Part shown: positions 8,243-19,563 of the stretch, piece by piece | Layout: each line of letters starts with the position of its first letter | How positions within the stretch are numbered: the first letter of the stretch is position 1 | Assembly: GCA_947036995.1 (NCBI GenBank) | Contig: CAMQTD010000003.1 | Span: forward strand, 1 to 40,584 | Direction: 5' to 3' | Source of the DNA: an uncultured Parabacteroides sp. | Lineage (GTDB): Bacteria > Bacteroidota > Bacteroidia > Bacteroidales > Tannerellaceae | DNA: 40,584 bases | Notes under the pieces: model-generated | Told to the model about the DNA's origin: nothing | Seen by the model: only the letters and a program-made list of their open reading frames with translations | Database searches by the model: none | Made by a program: the position numbers and the translations under genes

Positions 8243-9601
8243 TTATCTAAAACTAATTATTGTTGCTGCTTTTGCACTACCAATCTCTTTATTAATTGGG
8301 GTTACAGGCTTGGTATATGATGGCTCTAACTTCGTTTCCGGGTTACGCATATGCGAAATTGCCTTTGGATCTCTGTTATAGGTTGGGATCTCTTCCATTA
8401 AAGAGATCAATGCATCATCATCAAGCTCTTCTACACTCAGAACAACTGATTTAGAGCGTGTCGGAATTCTTCTAGAAGAGATATCTTCACCGTAGTAACG
8501 TCTGCGCAAATCTGATTCTGCTTGCTCTTTAAGTCGCTTATCCTCTAAACGACGAAATTCCTCTTCACTCATTCGGCTACTATCCATTGAGCGTGCATCG
8601 TATAAATCGGGAATGCTATCTACACCAAATCCAGTAGCTAAAATAGTTAATTTCACCTGTGTATCTAATGATTCATCAATGGCTGTACCCCAAATTACTT
8701 CAATATCACGACCAAATTGTTTCATGAATTCATGAATATGATTCATCTCTTCCATCAACAACTCTTTTTTCTTACTGAAAGAGACGTTTAATAATATTTT
8801 CTTAGCTGAACTGATATCGTTATTATTTAGTAGCGGCGAAGTTAAAGCGTCTTTTATTGCTTTACCTACACGCTCATCTCCTTCTCCAAAACCAGTACTC
8901 ATAATGGCAACTCCTCCATCTTTCATGGTAGAGTTAACATCGGCAAAGTCTAAGTTTATCAATCCTCTTACAGTGATAATCTCTGCAATACTCTTGGCTG
9001 CGATTGTTAATGTATCATCAGCTCTACCAAATGCATTTAGAATGGTTAGGTCTGAATATATTTCGCGCAAACGCTCATTGTTTATCACAAGTAAAGCATC
9101 TACATTTTTAGCAATTTCTTCGACACCTGTAAGGGCTTGCATAATCTTACGATCACCTTCAAAAACAAATGGAATTGTAACGATACCTACCGTTAGTATG
9201 CCTAAATCTTTTGCTACACGTGCAATCACTGGTGCAGCTCCTGTTCCGGTACCTCCACCCATTCCGGCTGTAATAAAAGCCATTTTGGTTCCGTCTGATA
9301 AAACGGAACGAATCTCATCCAAGCTTTCTTCTGCAGCCATGCGTGCACGTTCTGGTTTGTTACCTGCGCCTAACCCTTGTGTTATCTGTCTGCCAAGTGG
9401 TATTTTAACAGGTACTTCAGATTCAAAAAGTGCCTGATTATCGGTGTTTGCCAACACAAATTTAACGTCGTGAATACCTTCTCTATACATGTGTGTTACA
9501 GCATTACCGCCACCACCGCCAACACCTATAACCTTAATTATAGCTGGACTATCCGTATTAGGTTCAGTCGAATAGTTGAATTTCAATATTGTATCGTCCA
9601 T
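8243..9601 (-). CDS. ftsZ: cell division protein FtsZ
   Basis: 452 aa; GVGGGGGNAVTHMYREGI, GMGGGTGTGAAPVIA tubulin signature. Confidence 0.98.
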   Translation of the reverse strand: MDDTILKFNYSTEPNTDSPAIIKVIGVGGGGGNAVTHMYREGIHDVKFVLANTDNQALFESEVPVKIPLGRQITQGLGAGNKPERARMAAEESLDEIRSVLSDGTKMAFITAGMGGGTGTGAAPVIARVAKDLGILTVGIVTIPFVFEGDRKIMQALTGVEEIAKNVDALLVINNERLREIYSDLTILNAFGRADDTLTIAAKSIAEIITVRGLINLDFADVNSTMKDGGVAIMSTGFGEGDERVGKAIKDALTSPLLNNNDISSAKKILLNVSFSKKKELLMEEMNHIHEFMKQFGRDIEVIWGTAIDESLDTQVKLTILATGFGVDSIPDLYDARSMDSSRMSEEEFRRLEDKRLKEQAESDLRRRYYGEDISSRRIPTRSKSVVLSVEELDDDALISLMEEIPTYNRDPKAISHMRNPETKLEPSYTKPVTPINKEIGSAKAATIISFR

Positions 9602-9625
9602 TGCAATTTTCTTTTTTTAGATTTG

Positions 9626-10954
9626 TTATTCAGTATCATCAGCAAAAAGCTTTGATGATAGACCGTCTATCATCTTTTTGAATGAATTACCTGTACCCTC
9701 TTTACGAGTGCGAGACTGAACATTTTTCTTCTCTTCTTTATGTTGTGGTTCTTCTACGATTGGTGTTGGTTCTTTATGTGTAGCAATCGGCTTAACTTCG
9801 ACAGTAGCACAATTATCTTTACCATACAGTAACAAACCAATAGCTGTAGCATATTCACAACTCGTTGTAATACTATCTTCTGTTTCTAAAAGAGATTTTC
9901 GCGCTGTGGCAAAGCGAACAGGCATATTAAATCTCTTCTTAATTACATCGGGTAGATCCTTAAGTAAAGCACCTCCTCCAGTGATAATAACACCAGCTCC
10001 CAATAGGCGATTCAAACCTAGTTGGTCTAATCTACTGTATATATTATCTAGGATTTCATGCACACGTGCTTCAATAATATTATTTAGCTCTGCAACTTTT
10101 ATTTCACGCATCTTAGTTCCTTCGGCAGAATTCACTTGCACTGTTTGGTCAGAAGCAAGATCAAAAATGGCACTTCCTTCATTTTTCTTGATACGTTCAG
10201 CTTCAGACTCTACAATATGTAAGCTTGTTATATCGCGTGTAATCAAATTTGAACCAAATGGAATAACAGTCAGATCCTTTAACAATCCATTTTTATATAC
10301 GGTTAGTGTAGTTACCCCAGCACCAAAACCTAGCATTGCACAACCTAAATCACGCTCGTCTTCGGTCAGCACCGCTTGTGCTAATGCCAATGGCGAAACT
10401 ACAACTTCTGCAATTTTAATTTTTGCTCGGTCTTCGATACTCTTAATTATATTTCTTTTTAAGGTAGGACGTCCAACAACTAACTTATATTTTACTTCTA
10501 TTTTATTACATGGAACTCCAATAGGAATCATCTCTTGCTTATCATCCAAAAAATAAACAGGGGATACAGCTGCTAAAACATCTAACATATCAGGGTGATA
10601 GCTACAGCACTCTTCGTACAAAGATTTAATAACATCGTCTGTAACAACACCATCTAATCCTAATACTCTTGAGACTCCGTAATCAATTGTTTTAATAGAT
10701 TGCCCGCCAACACCAATGTATAATTTGGCAATTGTTACTCCAGATAATTTATTCTCTAACTTACGAACTAATTTTTTTATTTTATTCGCAGTCTCTTCAA
10801 CATTATAGACACAACCGCGCCGTATACATGTTGTTGACACTTCTGTATCGTAGGCTATAACAGAGAGGGATCCTTGTGCATTACACTGCCCCACCATGCC
10901 TACCATACTAGAGGTACCTAAATCAATGGTTGCTATAAAGTCTGTATGTTTCAT
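9626..10954 (-). CDS. ftsA: cell division protein FtsA
   Basis: 442 aa; ATIDLGTSSMVGMVG actin-like fold, SHS2-like insert, GAGVIITGGGALLKDLPDVIKKRFNMPVR. Confidence 0.96.
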   Translation of the reverse strand: MKHTDFIATIDLGTSSMVGMVGQCNAQGSLSVIAYDTEVSTTCIRRGCVYNVEETANKIKKLVRKLENKLSGVTIAKLYIGVGGQSIKTIDYGVSRVLGLDGVVTDDVIKSLYEECCSYHPDMLDVLAAVSPVYFLDDKQEMIPIGVPCNKIEVKYKLVVGRPTLKRNIIKSIEDRAKIKIAEVVVSPLALAQAVLTEDERDLGCAMLGFGAGVTTLTVYKNGLLKDLTVIPFGSNLITRDITSLHIVESEAERIKKNEGSAIFDLASDQTVQVNSAEGTKMREIKVAELNNIIEARVHEILDNIYSRLDQLGLNRLLGAGVIITGGGALLKDLPDVIKKRFNMPVRFATARKSLLETEDSITTSCEYATAIGLLLYGKDNCATVEVKPIATHKEPTPIVEEPQHKEEKKNVQSRTRKEGTGNSFKKMIDGLSSKLFADDTE

Positions 10955-10960
10955 TCCTTT

Positions 10961-11689
10961 TTATTTTTTTGTACAAACAATCTGATTTTTAAACTTTAAA
11001 CTGACTGTTTTGTATCTATTCCAACCCACAACAGGGATTGCTTGTTCATAGAACAGTCTTAAATTCTGTAATTTCCCCTCAAAATTATCAATTTCGCCTA
11101 AAATAATTTGACATTGACCTACTCGAGGGACTAATACGATTTCATTATCAGATCGAACATAAATTTGGTCGATTTGATTATTCCAAAAATCATCGTTCTG
11201 CAAAAATAGTGCAAATTTGTATAACTTCTCCTTTACATACTCTTTTTTTGCATATCCAGTTACAATTGGGACATGCACAACATATCTATAAGATATTGGC
11301 ATGAAATTCCCCTCATTATCTATATAGTAGCTACCCGCATTATTTAGGACTCTAAGAATAGGTATTTTTTGAATTACATTCATTTTAATTCTTGCTGAGG
11401 GTGTTTTGTAAACCTCTACAGTTCGAATCATTTCGTTTTTCAAAAGTGCCATTTCTATTTTATGCGTATTAATTTCACTCATTTTTAACCCTTTTGGATT
11501 CAATGATGACTTTTTCAAAATAGAAACAACATCTGCTTCATTGACAAAGTGCTTATCCAAACTATCTTTGACAACAATTTGTATACCCACACAATCCTTA
11601 TCGCGCCCTTCTCCATAGAAAAAGAAGGCTGCAAAAACAAGATAGCAGGATATCAGCACAACCAATACAACAGAGAGTGTTCGAATCAT
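10961..11689 (-). CDS. ftsQ: cell division protein FtsQ
   Basis: 242 aa; N-terminal TM, POTRA-like region, position between murC and ftsA; 4-nt ATGA overlap with murC. Confidence 0.88.
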   Translation of the reverse strand: MIRTLSVVLVVLISCYLVFAAFFFYGEGRDKDCVGIQIVVKDSLDKHFVNEADVVSILKKSSLNPKGLKMSEINTHKIEMALLKNEMIRTVEVYKTPSARIKMNVIQKIPILRVLNNAGSYYIDNEGNFMPISYRYVVHVPIVTGYAKKEYVKEKLYKFALFLQNDDFWNNQIDQIYVRSDNEIVLVPRVGQCQIILGEIDNFEGKLQNLRLFYEQAIPVVGWNRYKTVSLKFKNQIVCTKK

Positions 11690-13062
11690 TTTGTTTCTAA
11701 AATATTTTTAACGGGTGATACTAAGCGATCAATATCACCTGCTCCAAGCATTAATACTATGTCAAAGGTACTGTTTTTTACAACTAAAAGCAATTCTTCT
11801 TTACTACAAAGTTGTTTCTTTTTAATAGTTACACGATCCAGTATTAACTGAGATGTTATACCCTCAATAGGCTCTTCTCGTGCAGGATATATATCTAAAA
11901 GAATTAATTCGTCTAAAAGAGATAATGCTTTTGCAAATTCATCTATAAAATCGCGTGTGCGTGAATACAAATGAGGCTGAAACACACCCGTTACTTTACG
12001 CCCTGTGTAAAGGGCTTTGACAGAAAGAATACTTGCTTCTAATTCTGTTGGATGGTGTGCATAATCGTCTATCAAAACAAGATTATCTCTTTTGATATGA
12101 AAATCGAATCTACGACGTGGACCTTCAAAAGAAGCAATCGACTCTTTTAATTCTGTAAAACTAGCACCTGCAATCCAGGCTGCTGCCATAGATGCTACGG
12201 CATTTTCAATATTTATTTCGGCAGGAACTCCTAAATTAACATCACGAATGGCTCCCATTGGTGTTATAAAGTCAAATGTAATTTTACCATTTCCAATCAA
12301 AACATTTTCAGCTCTAAAATCTCCGCCATCTGCAACAGAATAGGTATATTGAATAACACCTGGCTGTAAACGTGGTGTTACATCAATTCCTTTTTTTACA
12401 ATTAGATAACCATCAGGACGTATCAAAGAGGTAAAATGCTCAAAGCTCTCGCGATAAGCCTCTGCTGTTCCATAAATATCAAGATGATCAGGGTCTGCAG
12501 AAGTTATTACTGCAATATAAGGATTTAACTGATGAAACGATCGATCGTATTCATCAGCTTCAATCACCGTATATTCACTTGTATCTGAGAGTAATAGATT
12601 ACTCTCGTAATTCTTTAATATACCACCTAAGAAAGCATTACAGTCGACTGTTGATTGCTTTAACAAATGTGCTGCCATCGAAGATGTTGTTGTTTTACCA
12701 TGTGTACCAGCAAAACAAATACCTTTTGAATAGCGTGTTATTATTCCGAGAACTTCGGCTCTTTTTTTGATTTCGAACTGATTGTCTCTAAAATAACACA
12801 ATTCTGTGTGAGATGCTGGAATAGCTGGTGTATATACTACTAACGTTTGCTGAGGGTCTTTACAATAAGCTGGAATAAAGGCTACATTATCTTCGTAATG
12901 TATAGCTGCTCCCTCTTTATTTAAAGCCTCTGTTAGATCAGTAGCTGTACGGTCGTAACCTGCAACACTTTTGTTTATGGATAGAAAGTAGCGAGCTAAA
13001 GCACTCATCCCAATCCCTCCAACTCCAACAAAATAAACCGATTTGATTTTTTGTATATCCAT
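11686..13062 (-). CDS. murC: UDP-N-acetylmuramate--L-alanine ligase
   Basis: 458 aa; VYFVGVGGIGMSALARYFL, GTHGKTTTSSMAAHLL, DDYAHHPTELEA. Confidence 0.97.
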   Translation of the reverse strand: MDIQKIKSVYFVGVGGIGMSALARYFLSINKSVAGYDRTATDLTEALNKEGAAIHYEDNVAFIPAYCKDPQQTLVVYTPAIPASHTELCYFRDNQFEIKKRAEVLGIITRYSKGICFAGTHGKTTTSSMAAHLLKQSTVDCNAFLGGILKNYESNLLLSDTSEYTVIEADEYDRSFHQLNPYIAVITSADPDHLDIYGTAEAYRESFEHFTSLIRPDGYLIVKKGIDVTPRLQPGVIQYTYSVADGGDFRAENVLIGNGKITFDFITPMGAIRDVNLGVPAEINIENAVASMAAAWIAGASFTELKESIASFEGPRRRFDFHIKRDNLVLIDDYAHHPTELEASILSVKALYTGRKVTGVFQPHLYSRTRDFIDEFAKALSLLDELILLDIYPAREEPIEGITSQLILDRVTIKKKQLCSKEELLLVVKNSTFDIVLMLGAGDIDRLVSPVKNILETK

Positions 13063-13063
13063 C

Positions 13064-14185
13064 TTATTTTTTAGCCTTACTAGGTTCTACTATTTTTAGT
13101 ATTTCATCTACAATCCGATCCGCAGCATTACGCAGTGCTAAATCGGCTATATGACTACTCATTTTTTTTAATTGTGAATCATCTCGAACAACATCTAATG
13201 CCGTTACAAATAATTTTGAACGTGCCTCCATATCTGTAATCATAATCGCTGCCTCTTTTTGAACTAGTGCCTGTGCATTTTTAGTTTGATGATCTTCAGC
13301 TACATTAGGAGAGGGAACTAATATTACAGGCTTTTTCAACAGACACAACTCTGAGATAGAGCTGGCACCTGCACGCGAAATAACTAAATCGGCTAGCGCA
13401 TAGGCATAATCCATTCGGTTGATAAAGTCTGCATGATAAATTTTAATTCCTCTATATGCCTTTAAAAACTTAGTCGCTTCTTTGTAGTATAACTTCCCTG
13501 TCTGCCAAATTAGTTGCACATCATCAGCTTCAAATAGGGTATCAAGAGAAGCTATTACACTTGCATTAATTGTTTTTGCCCCTAGGCTTCCTCCTACAAC
13601 TAGGATTGTTTTTTTACCTTTCGTTAATCCAAAATAAGCCAAGGCTTCATCCTTTTTATCTAGCGCTTCTTCTAAGTCTTGCCTTACAGGATTACCTGTT
13701 ATTGTTATTTTATCTGCAGGGAAGAATTGTTCCATCCCTTCGTACGCAACACAAATCCGATTGGCAGATCGTGCTAATAGTTTATTCGTAACACCTGCAT
13801 AAGAATTCTGTTCTTGAATCAATGTTGGTATACCCAACCAACTAGATACACGTAGTACAGGTCCACTAGCAAACCCTCCAACGCCAATAGCAATATTGGG
13901 TTTGAATGATCGAATTGTTGCATAGGCTTTAAACAGACTTTTAATCAATTGATAACCCACTTTGATATTTTTCAATAAGTGAGCACGATCAAATCCACTC
14001 ACTGGCAGTCCAACAATTTTATACCCTGCTGCTGGCACCTTTTCCATTTCCATTCGGTTCTCGGCTCCTACAAAAAGGATCTCCACCGATGGATTACGTT
14101 GTTTTAGCTTGTTGGCAATAGATATGGCTGGAAATATATGACCTCCAGTTCCACCTCCACTTATTATTATACGATATTTTTTCAT
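13064..14185 (-). CDS. murG: UDP-GlcNAc:undecaprenyl-PP-MurNAc-pentapeptide GlcNAc transferase
   Basis: 373 aa; ISGGGTGGHIFPAISIAN, VVGGSLGAKTIN, SRAGASSISELCLLKKPVILVPSP. Confidence 0.97.
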   Translation of the reverse strand: MKKYRIIISGGGTGGHIFPAISIANKLKQRNPSVEILFVGAENRMEMEKVPAAGYKIVGLPVSGFDRAHLLKNIKVGYQLIKSLFKAYATIRSFKPNIAIGVGGFASGPVLRVSSWLGIPTLIQEQNSYAGVTNKLLARSANRICVAYEGMEQFFPADKITITGNPVRQDLEEALDKKDEALAYFGLTKGKKTILVVGGSLGAKTINASVIASLDTLFEADDVQLIWQTGKLYYKEATKFLKAYRGIKIYHADFINRMDYAYALADLVISRAGASSISELCLLKKPVILVPSPNVAEDHQTKNAQALVQKEAAIMITDMEARSKLFVTALDVVRDDSQLKKMSSHIADLALRNAADRIVDEILKIVEPSKAKK

Positions 14186-14202
14186 CTCTTCTCTATTTAG
14201 TG

Positions 14203-15447
14203 CTATTCGATAGCATAAGTTGATTCGTTCAAATTATTATTTATCAATTCGTCTGCTACTAATGGTTCTACTGGCTCAACAGGTTGATCTTCGTCACCCA
14301 TGTGTGCAGTAAAACGACTAATACTTAATATTATTCCAAAATAGACACATGTAAGTACTGTTGATGTACCACCACGACTCATAAGAGGTAATGGCTGACC
14401 CGTTACAGGAAATAAACTTACTGCTACGGCAATATTAATCAATGCTTGAATCACTAAAAGCAATCCACATCCTAAAATTAAATACTTCGGAAATAGACTA
14501 TTACATTTGCGTGCAATTACACCAACTCTGAACAACAGCATAATATACAGCAATAAAACGAACAAACCACCCACTAAACCCATCTCTTCGATAACTATAG
14601 CATAAATAAAATCGGAATATGCTTGTGGTAAAAAATCACGTTGCTGTCCATGCCCTGGCATTTTACCAAAAACACCGCCTCTTGCTATTGCTATTTTTGC
14701 ATGTGAAACTTGATAGTTTTCATCATTTATTCTGTAGGTATTAATATCTAGCACATTTTCTTCAGAAGAAAAATTTGTAATTCTATTTTGCCATGTACCC
14801 AATCGTTTGGGCATTTTATCCATTGCACTGGCAGGTGTAAAATAGAGTATACTAAAAAACAGTGCTATAAGTATCCCAATTACTCCTGCTAAAGAGATCA
14901 ATCTTTTAAATGAAATATCTCCTATAAACATCATCAAATATGAGACTGTAAACAACAATGCTGCTGTAGAAAGGTTTTCGGTAAATATTAAAGCACAGGT
15001 AGCCACAACACCTACCACAATAATGCGAAACATCTGTTTTTCCGAATACTTTTTTAGCGAACTGAGTGTCAGTGAAATAAAGATCAAGCAGCCCAACTTG
15101 GCTAATTCAGATGGCTGAAATGGCACACCTGCTATAGATAACCAGCGCTGCGTATCATTAACCTCTGCTCCCAATACCAGCGTTAGAGCAAGCATCACTA
15201 TCGAAATAGGAAAGAACACCACACCTGCTTTGAGGTATTTAACAGGTAAATTATGTATAATAAGTGCTACAACTGTTCCTGCCAATAAAAACATGGTGTG
15301 ACGCATAATCGGACTCCAGTGATTGGCATGCTTATAAGCTAACATACTTGTTGCACTAAAAACTTCAACAACAGAGATTAGACACAAAAACATGTATATA
15401 ATCCAAATAACTCTGTCTCCTTTAAATAATTTATTTGCTAAATCCAT
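14203..15447 (-). CDS. ftsW: SEDS glycosyltransferase FtsW
   Basis: 414 aa polytopic; QRWLSIAGVPFQPSELAKL, DFIYAIVIEEMGLVGG, PLPLMSRGGTSTV. Confidence 0.95.
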   Translation of the reverse strand: MDLANKLFKGDRVIWIIYMFLCLISVVEVFSATSMLAYKHANHWSPIMRHTMFLLAGTVVALIIHNLPVKYLKAGVVFFPISIVMLALTLVLGAEVNDTQRWLSIAGVPFQPSELAKLGCLIFISLTLSSLKKYSEKQMFRIIVVGVVATCALIFTENLSTAALLFTVSYLMMFIGDISFKRLISLAGVIGILIALFFSILYFTPASAMDKMPKRLGTWQNRITNFSSEENVLDINTYRINDENYQVSHAKIAIARGGVFGKMPGHGQQRDFLPQAYSDFIYAIVIEEMGLVGGLFVLLLYIMLLFRVGVIARKCNSLFPKYLILGCGLLLVIQALINIAVAVSLFPVTGQPLPLMSRGGTSTVLTCVYFGIILSISRFTAHMGDEDQPVEPVEPLVADELINNNLNESTYAIE

Positions 15448-15459
15448 GTGTATATATAT

Positions 15460-16812
15460 TTAAAGATTACGAACAGCTGTTTTAAATTGATTGCCTCGAT
15501 CCTCGTAGCTTGTAAACAGATCAAAACTTGCACAACAAGGTGAAAGTAATACGGTCTGTCCTTTAGTTGTATTTCGGTAGGCAATATCAACAGCCTCCTC
15601 CATCGAGTTCGCATCTTTAATACAAGCAACCGCTCCATCAAAAAAAGCATGAAGCTTCGTGTTGTCTACGCCTAAAAAGATCAAACACTTAACCTTTTCT
15701 TTCACTAAAGCCTCTATCTCTATATAGTCGTTTCCTTTATCTGTTCCACCTAAAATAAGTGTGAGATCAGTACGAACACTTTGTAGTGCATACCAGCAAG
15801 CGTTTACATTGGTGGCTTTAGAATCGTTGATATAATCAACTCCACGCACACGTGCAACTTTCTCTAGCCGATGTTCTACACCTAAGAAATCACTTAGCGA
15901 AGCTCTTATTTGGTCATTATGAATATCTAATAACTTTGCTGAAATACCTGATGCTAACGAGTTATACACATTGTGTGTTCCCAACAAAGCTAGTAAATCT
16001 TGCTCCATAACAAATTCACCTTGTGGGGTTTTAAAAACTAACTCGCCATCCTCCACATAGCCTTTAGTCTCTTCATCTTTGTGAAGGCTAAAAGGAAAAC
16101 ATGAGGCAGCAGGTGTATATTTTGACAACTCTTTTTTTATAATCGGATCGTCGTTCCAATAGATAAAAGCATCTTGTTCTGTTTGATTTTGTAAAATTCG
16201 GAATTTTGCATCAATATAATTTTGCATTTCATAATTATATCGATCCAAGTGATCTGGCGTTACATTCAACAGTATAGCAATGTCTGCTTTGAATTTATAC
16301 ATATTATCCAATTGAAAACTACTCAATTCAATTACATAATAATCATGTGGATCTATTGCTACTTGTAATGCCAAACTATGACCTACATTTCCTGCTAATC
16401 CAACATCTAAACCTGCTTCTTTTAATATATGATAGGTCAACATGGTAGTGGTTGTTTTCCCATTGCTACCTGTAATACATACCATTTTAGCTTGCGTATA
16501 TCTCCCGGCAAATTCTATTTCAGAAAGAATTGGGATCTCTTTCGCTATTATTTTCTTTATTATAGGTGCTTTGTCTGGTATGCCTGGACTTTTAATAATC
16601 TCTGTAGCATCCAATATAGACTCCTCTGTATGCGTACCCTCTTCCCACGTTATATTATATGTATTCAACAACGCTTTATACGCTGGTTTGATTTCAGATT
16701 TATCTGAAACCAAAACAATAAATCCTTTTAACTTAGCCAATATAGCGGCACCAGTACCACTCTCTCCAGCACCTAGTATAACTATCTTTTTTTGAATATT
16801 TGTAGCATCCAT
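15460..16812 (-). CDS. murD: UDP-N-acetylmuramoylalanine--D-glutamate ligase (start trimmed from ORF-track 16872 to MDATNIQKKIVILGAGESG)
   Basis: KIVILGAGESGTGAAILAK, CITGSNGKTTTTMLTYHIL, NDSKATNVNA; the longer start would overlap the mraY 3' end. Confidence 0.94.
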   Translation of the reverse strand: MDATNIQKKIVILGAGESGTGAAILAKLKGFIVLVSDKSEIKPAYKALLNTYNITWEEGTHTEESILDATEIIKSPGIPDKAPIIKKIIAKEIPILSEIEFAGRYTQAKMVCITGSNGKTTTTMLTYHILKEAGLDVGLAGNVGHSLALQVAIDPHDYYVIELSSFQLDNMYKFKADIAILLNVTPDHLDRYNYEMQNYIDAKFRILQNQTEQDAFIYWNDDPIIKKELSKYTPAASCFPFSLHKDEETKGYVEDGELVFKTPQGEFVMEQDLLALLGTHNVYNSLASGISAKLLDIHNDQIRASLSDFLGVEHRLEKVARVRGVDYINDSKATNVNACWYALQSVRTDLTLILGGTDKGNDYIEIEALVKEKVKCLIFLGVDNTKLHAFFDGAVACIKDANSMEEAVDIAYRNTTKGQTVLLSPCCASFDLFTSYEDRGNQFKTAVRNL

Positions 16813-16814
16813 AG

Positions 16815-18074
16815 TTAACGCATTTTTAATGTTACGATTGTCAATACAGCCAAAACGATTCCTATCAACCAAAAACGAACTACTATTTTTGATTCAGGAA
16901 CAACCATATATGGTTTCTGAATTAAAGCCTGTATCCCTGAATTTCCTGCCTTTTGAAAATGATGATGTAAAGGTGTCATTTTAAAGATTCGCTTACCAGC
17001 ACCATATTTCTTTTTTGTTATCTTAAAGTAAGCAACCTGCATCATAACAGATAAACTCTCTACTAAAAAGATACCACACAACATAGGGATTAATAACTCT
17101 TTGCGGATAATAATAGCAAATACAGCAATTACTCCACCAAGCATCAAACTGCCTGTATCTCCCATAAAGACTTGTGCTGGATATGAATTGTACCACAAAA
17201 ACCCTACTGTTGCGCCAATAAATGCTGCTGCAAATATAACCAACTCTTCGGCATGAGGTATAAACATTATATTCAAAAACGAAGCGAATTGAACGTGGGA
17301 GGACATATATGCCAATATCCCAAGCGAAACACCAATAATTGCAGAACTTCCCGCAGCTAATCCATCAAGCCCATCGGTTAAATTGGCTCCATTAGACACT
17401 GCTGTTACTACAAATATAGTCATTATCACAAATAGTAGCCAAGCTGCTTCCTCTTTGTAATCCCCTGTCCATGAGACAAGCTGCGCATAATCAAAATTAT
17501 TATTCTTTAGAAAAGGAATCGTTGTTTTTGTCGATTTCACCTCTTCTGTCGGATAACGCACATCTTCAATTACATTGTTATTATTTACTTCTAGATTTTC
17601 TCGAATCACAACATCTGGACTTAAATAAAGGGTGACACCAACAATCAAGCCCAATCCTATTTGGGCTATAATTTTGAATTTACCTTTTAATCCATCTTTA
17701 TCCTTTTTAAATACTTTGATATAATCATCTATAAAACCTAACGCTCCAAGCCAAACCGTTGTGAAAAGCATTAATAACAGATAAATATTATCTAACTTTG
17801 CAAACAACAATGATGGAATAATGATCGATATTAAAATAATAACACCTCCCATAGTTGGTGTTCCTTTCTTACTCATTTGGCCTTCAAGACCTAAATTCCG
17901 AACCGTTTCTCCAATCTGAAAGTATTGTAATTTATCTATAATACGCCTTCCAATAACGGTCGAAATCAATAAGGAAACGATCAATGCCAAAGATGATCTC
18001 ACTGAAATGTATCTAAACATACCAGCTCCTGGAAAATCTAACTGATCTAAATAACTAAATAGATAATATAACAT
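16815..18074 (-). CDS. mraY: phospho-MurNAc-pentapeptide-transferase
   Basis: 419 aa polytopic; [64 protein letters not shown]; includes the insertion typical of Bacteroidetes MraY. Confidence 0.97.
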   Translation of the reverse strand: MLYYLFSYLDQLDFPGAGMFRYISVRSSLALIVSLLISTVIGRRIIDKLQYFQIGETVRNLGLEGQMSKKGTPTMGGVIILISIIIPSLLFAKLDNIYLLLMLFTTVWLGALGFIDDYIKVFKKDKDGLKGKFKIIAQIGLGLIVGVTLYLSPDVVIRENLEVNNNNVIEDVRYPTEEVKSTKTTIPFLKNNNFDYAQLVSWTGDYKEEAAWLLFVIMTIFVVTAVSNGANLTDGLDGLAAGSSAIIGVSLGILAYMSSHVQFASFLNIMFIPHAEELVIFAAAFIGATVGFLWYNSYPAQVFMGDTGSLMLGGVIAVFAIIIRKELLIPMLCGIFLVESLSVMMQVAYFKITKKKYGAGKRIFKMTPLHHHFQKAGNSGIQALIQKPYMVVPESKIVVRFWLIGIVLAVLTIVTLKMR

Positions 18075-18086
18075 TGCGTTCCCTTC

Positions 18087-19553
18087 TTATTTTTGTTGTA
18101 AAACAAATAATTCTCTTAATTTTTCTCTGTCATCAAAATGAATCTTCACTCCCTGAATATCTTGATAATCTTCGTGTCCCTTGCCTGCTACTAAAATAAC
18201 ATCGCCCGGAACAGCAAGCATCGTAGCTGTTTTAATTGCTTGAGAGCGATCTGTGATGCAAAGTGTACGTTGCAAATCGTCTTTAGTTAAACCAGCTACC
18301 ATATCTTCAATAATCAACGCTGGATCTTCAAATCGTGGATTATCAGCAGTTAAAATCACCTGATCACTTAACTTTGCAGCCTCTTTTGCCATTAATGGAC
18401 GTTTTCCTTTGTCTCTATTTCCACCAGCACCAACTACAGTGATTATTTTTCCTGTAGAACAAATAACCTCTTTTATTCCATTGAGTACATTTGTAATGGC
18501 ATCAGGCGTATGCGCATAATCAACAATAGCTGTGTACCCTAGTGGTGATGCTATTGTTTCAAAACGACCTGACACCGAATGTAAATCACTTAGAATGATC
18601 AAACACGTTTCCGGATCTTTCCCTAAACTTATAGCTGCACCATATACAGCAAGTAGGTTATAGACATTGAATTTCCCAACAAAATGAACCATTAATTCAC
18701 GTCCATTTATCACCAATTCGGTTCCATCCAAATGCGATTCTAATATTTTAGCTTTAAAATCAGCCAATGTTCGCAATGAATAGGTGTATTTTCGGGCTGC
18801 CGAATTTTGAAGCATCACTTGACCAACCTTATCATCGGCATTCGTTAATGCAAATGCTGTTGATGGCAACTGATCAAAGAAAGCCTTTTTTGCTTTTAAA
18901 TAAGCTTCAACTGTTTTATGATAGTCTAGGTGATCACGTGTTAGATTCGTGAAAATCCCTCCATCAAAAGACAATCCAGCGATTCTTTTTTGATCTATAG
19001 CATGAGAACTCACCTCCATAAATGCATACTCACAACCACCCTGCACCATCTTTGACAAAAGATCGTTCAATTCAATTGGGTCTGGCGTTGTATGTGTTGC
19101 TGGGATGGGTTGTTCGTCAATATAGTTACATACGGTCGACAAAAGACCGACTTTATGCCCCATTTTACGAAACATATCATACAACAAGGTTGCAATAGTT
19201 GTTTTCCCATTAGTACCTGTTACACCGACTAATATTAATTTTTCGGAAGGACAACCACTCCATTGTGAAGCAATACAACCTAAAGCTTCTGCTGAATCAG
19301 ATACTTTAACAAACACGCACGCATCATCTATAATTTCAGGAAGCTGTTCGCAAACAACAACCGATGCACCTAATGCAATCGCCTTTGTTATATAGTCGTG
19401 TCCGTTTGTAGCCGATCCATTGACTGCTACAAATAAAAATCCTGCAGTAATTTTGCGCGAGTCAGCCTGTATGCCTTTAACTTCAACATGCTCATCTCCT
19501 ATTATTTCACAAATCGTTACCGATTTTAATAATTCCTTTAATTTCATATACAT
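18087..19553 (-). CDS. murE: UDP-MurNAc-L-Ala-D-Glu--2,6-diaminopimelate ligase (start possibly 19547)
   Basis: 488 aa; [49 protein letters not shown] (DNPR signature for DAP). Confidence 0.96.
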   Translation of the reverse strand: MYMKLKELLKSVTICEIIGDEHVEVKGIQADSRKITAGFLFVAVNGSATNGHDYITKAIALGASVVVCEQLPEIIDDACVFVKVSDSAEALGCIASQWSGCPSEKLILVGVTGTNGKTTIATLLYDMFRKMGHKVGLLSTVCNYIDEQPIPATHTTPDPIELNDLLSKMVQGGCEYAFMEVSSHAIDQKRIAGLSFDGGIFTNLTRDHLDYHKTVEAYLKAKKAFFDQLPSTAFALTNADDKVGQVMLQNSAARKYTYSLRTLADFKAKILESHLDGTELVINGRELMVHFVGKFNVYNLLAVYGAAISLGKDPETCLIILSDLHSVSGRFETIASPLGYTAIVDYAHTPDAITNVLNGIKEVICSTGKIITVVGAGGNRDKGKRPLMAKEAAKLSDQVILTADNPRFEDPALIIEDMVAGLTKDDLQRTLCITDRSQAIKTATMLAVPGDVILVAGKGHEDYQDIQGVKIHFDDREKLRELFVLQQK

Positions 19554-19563
19554 TCCTCCTTTT

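Noticed and set aside
8904-9437. 177-aa plus-strand ORF antisense to ftsZ (and 9906-10556 antisense to ftsA)
   Set aside because: Antisense to highly conserved genes with no domain resemblance; typical mirror ORFs.
16813-16872. 60-nt N-terminal extension of the murD ORF
   Set aside because: It would overlap the mraY stop region; MDATNIQKKIVILGAGESG matches the expected MurD start.
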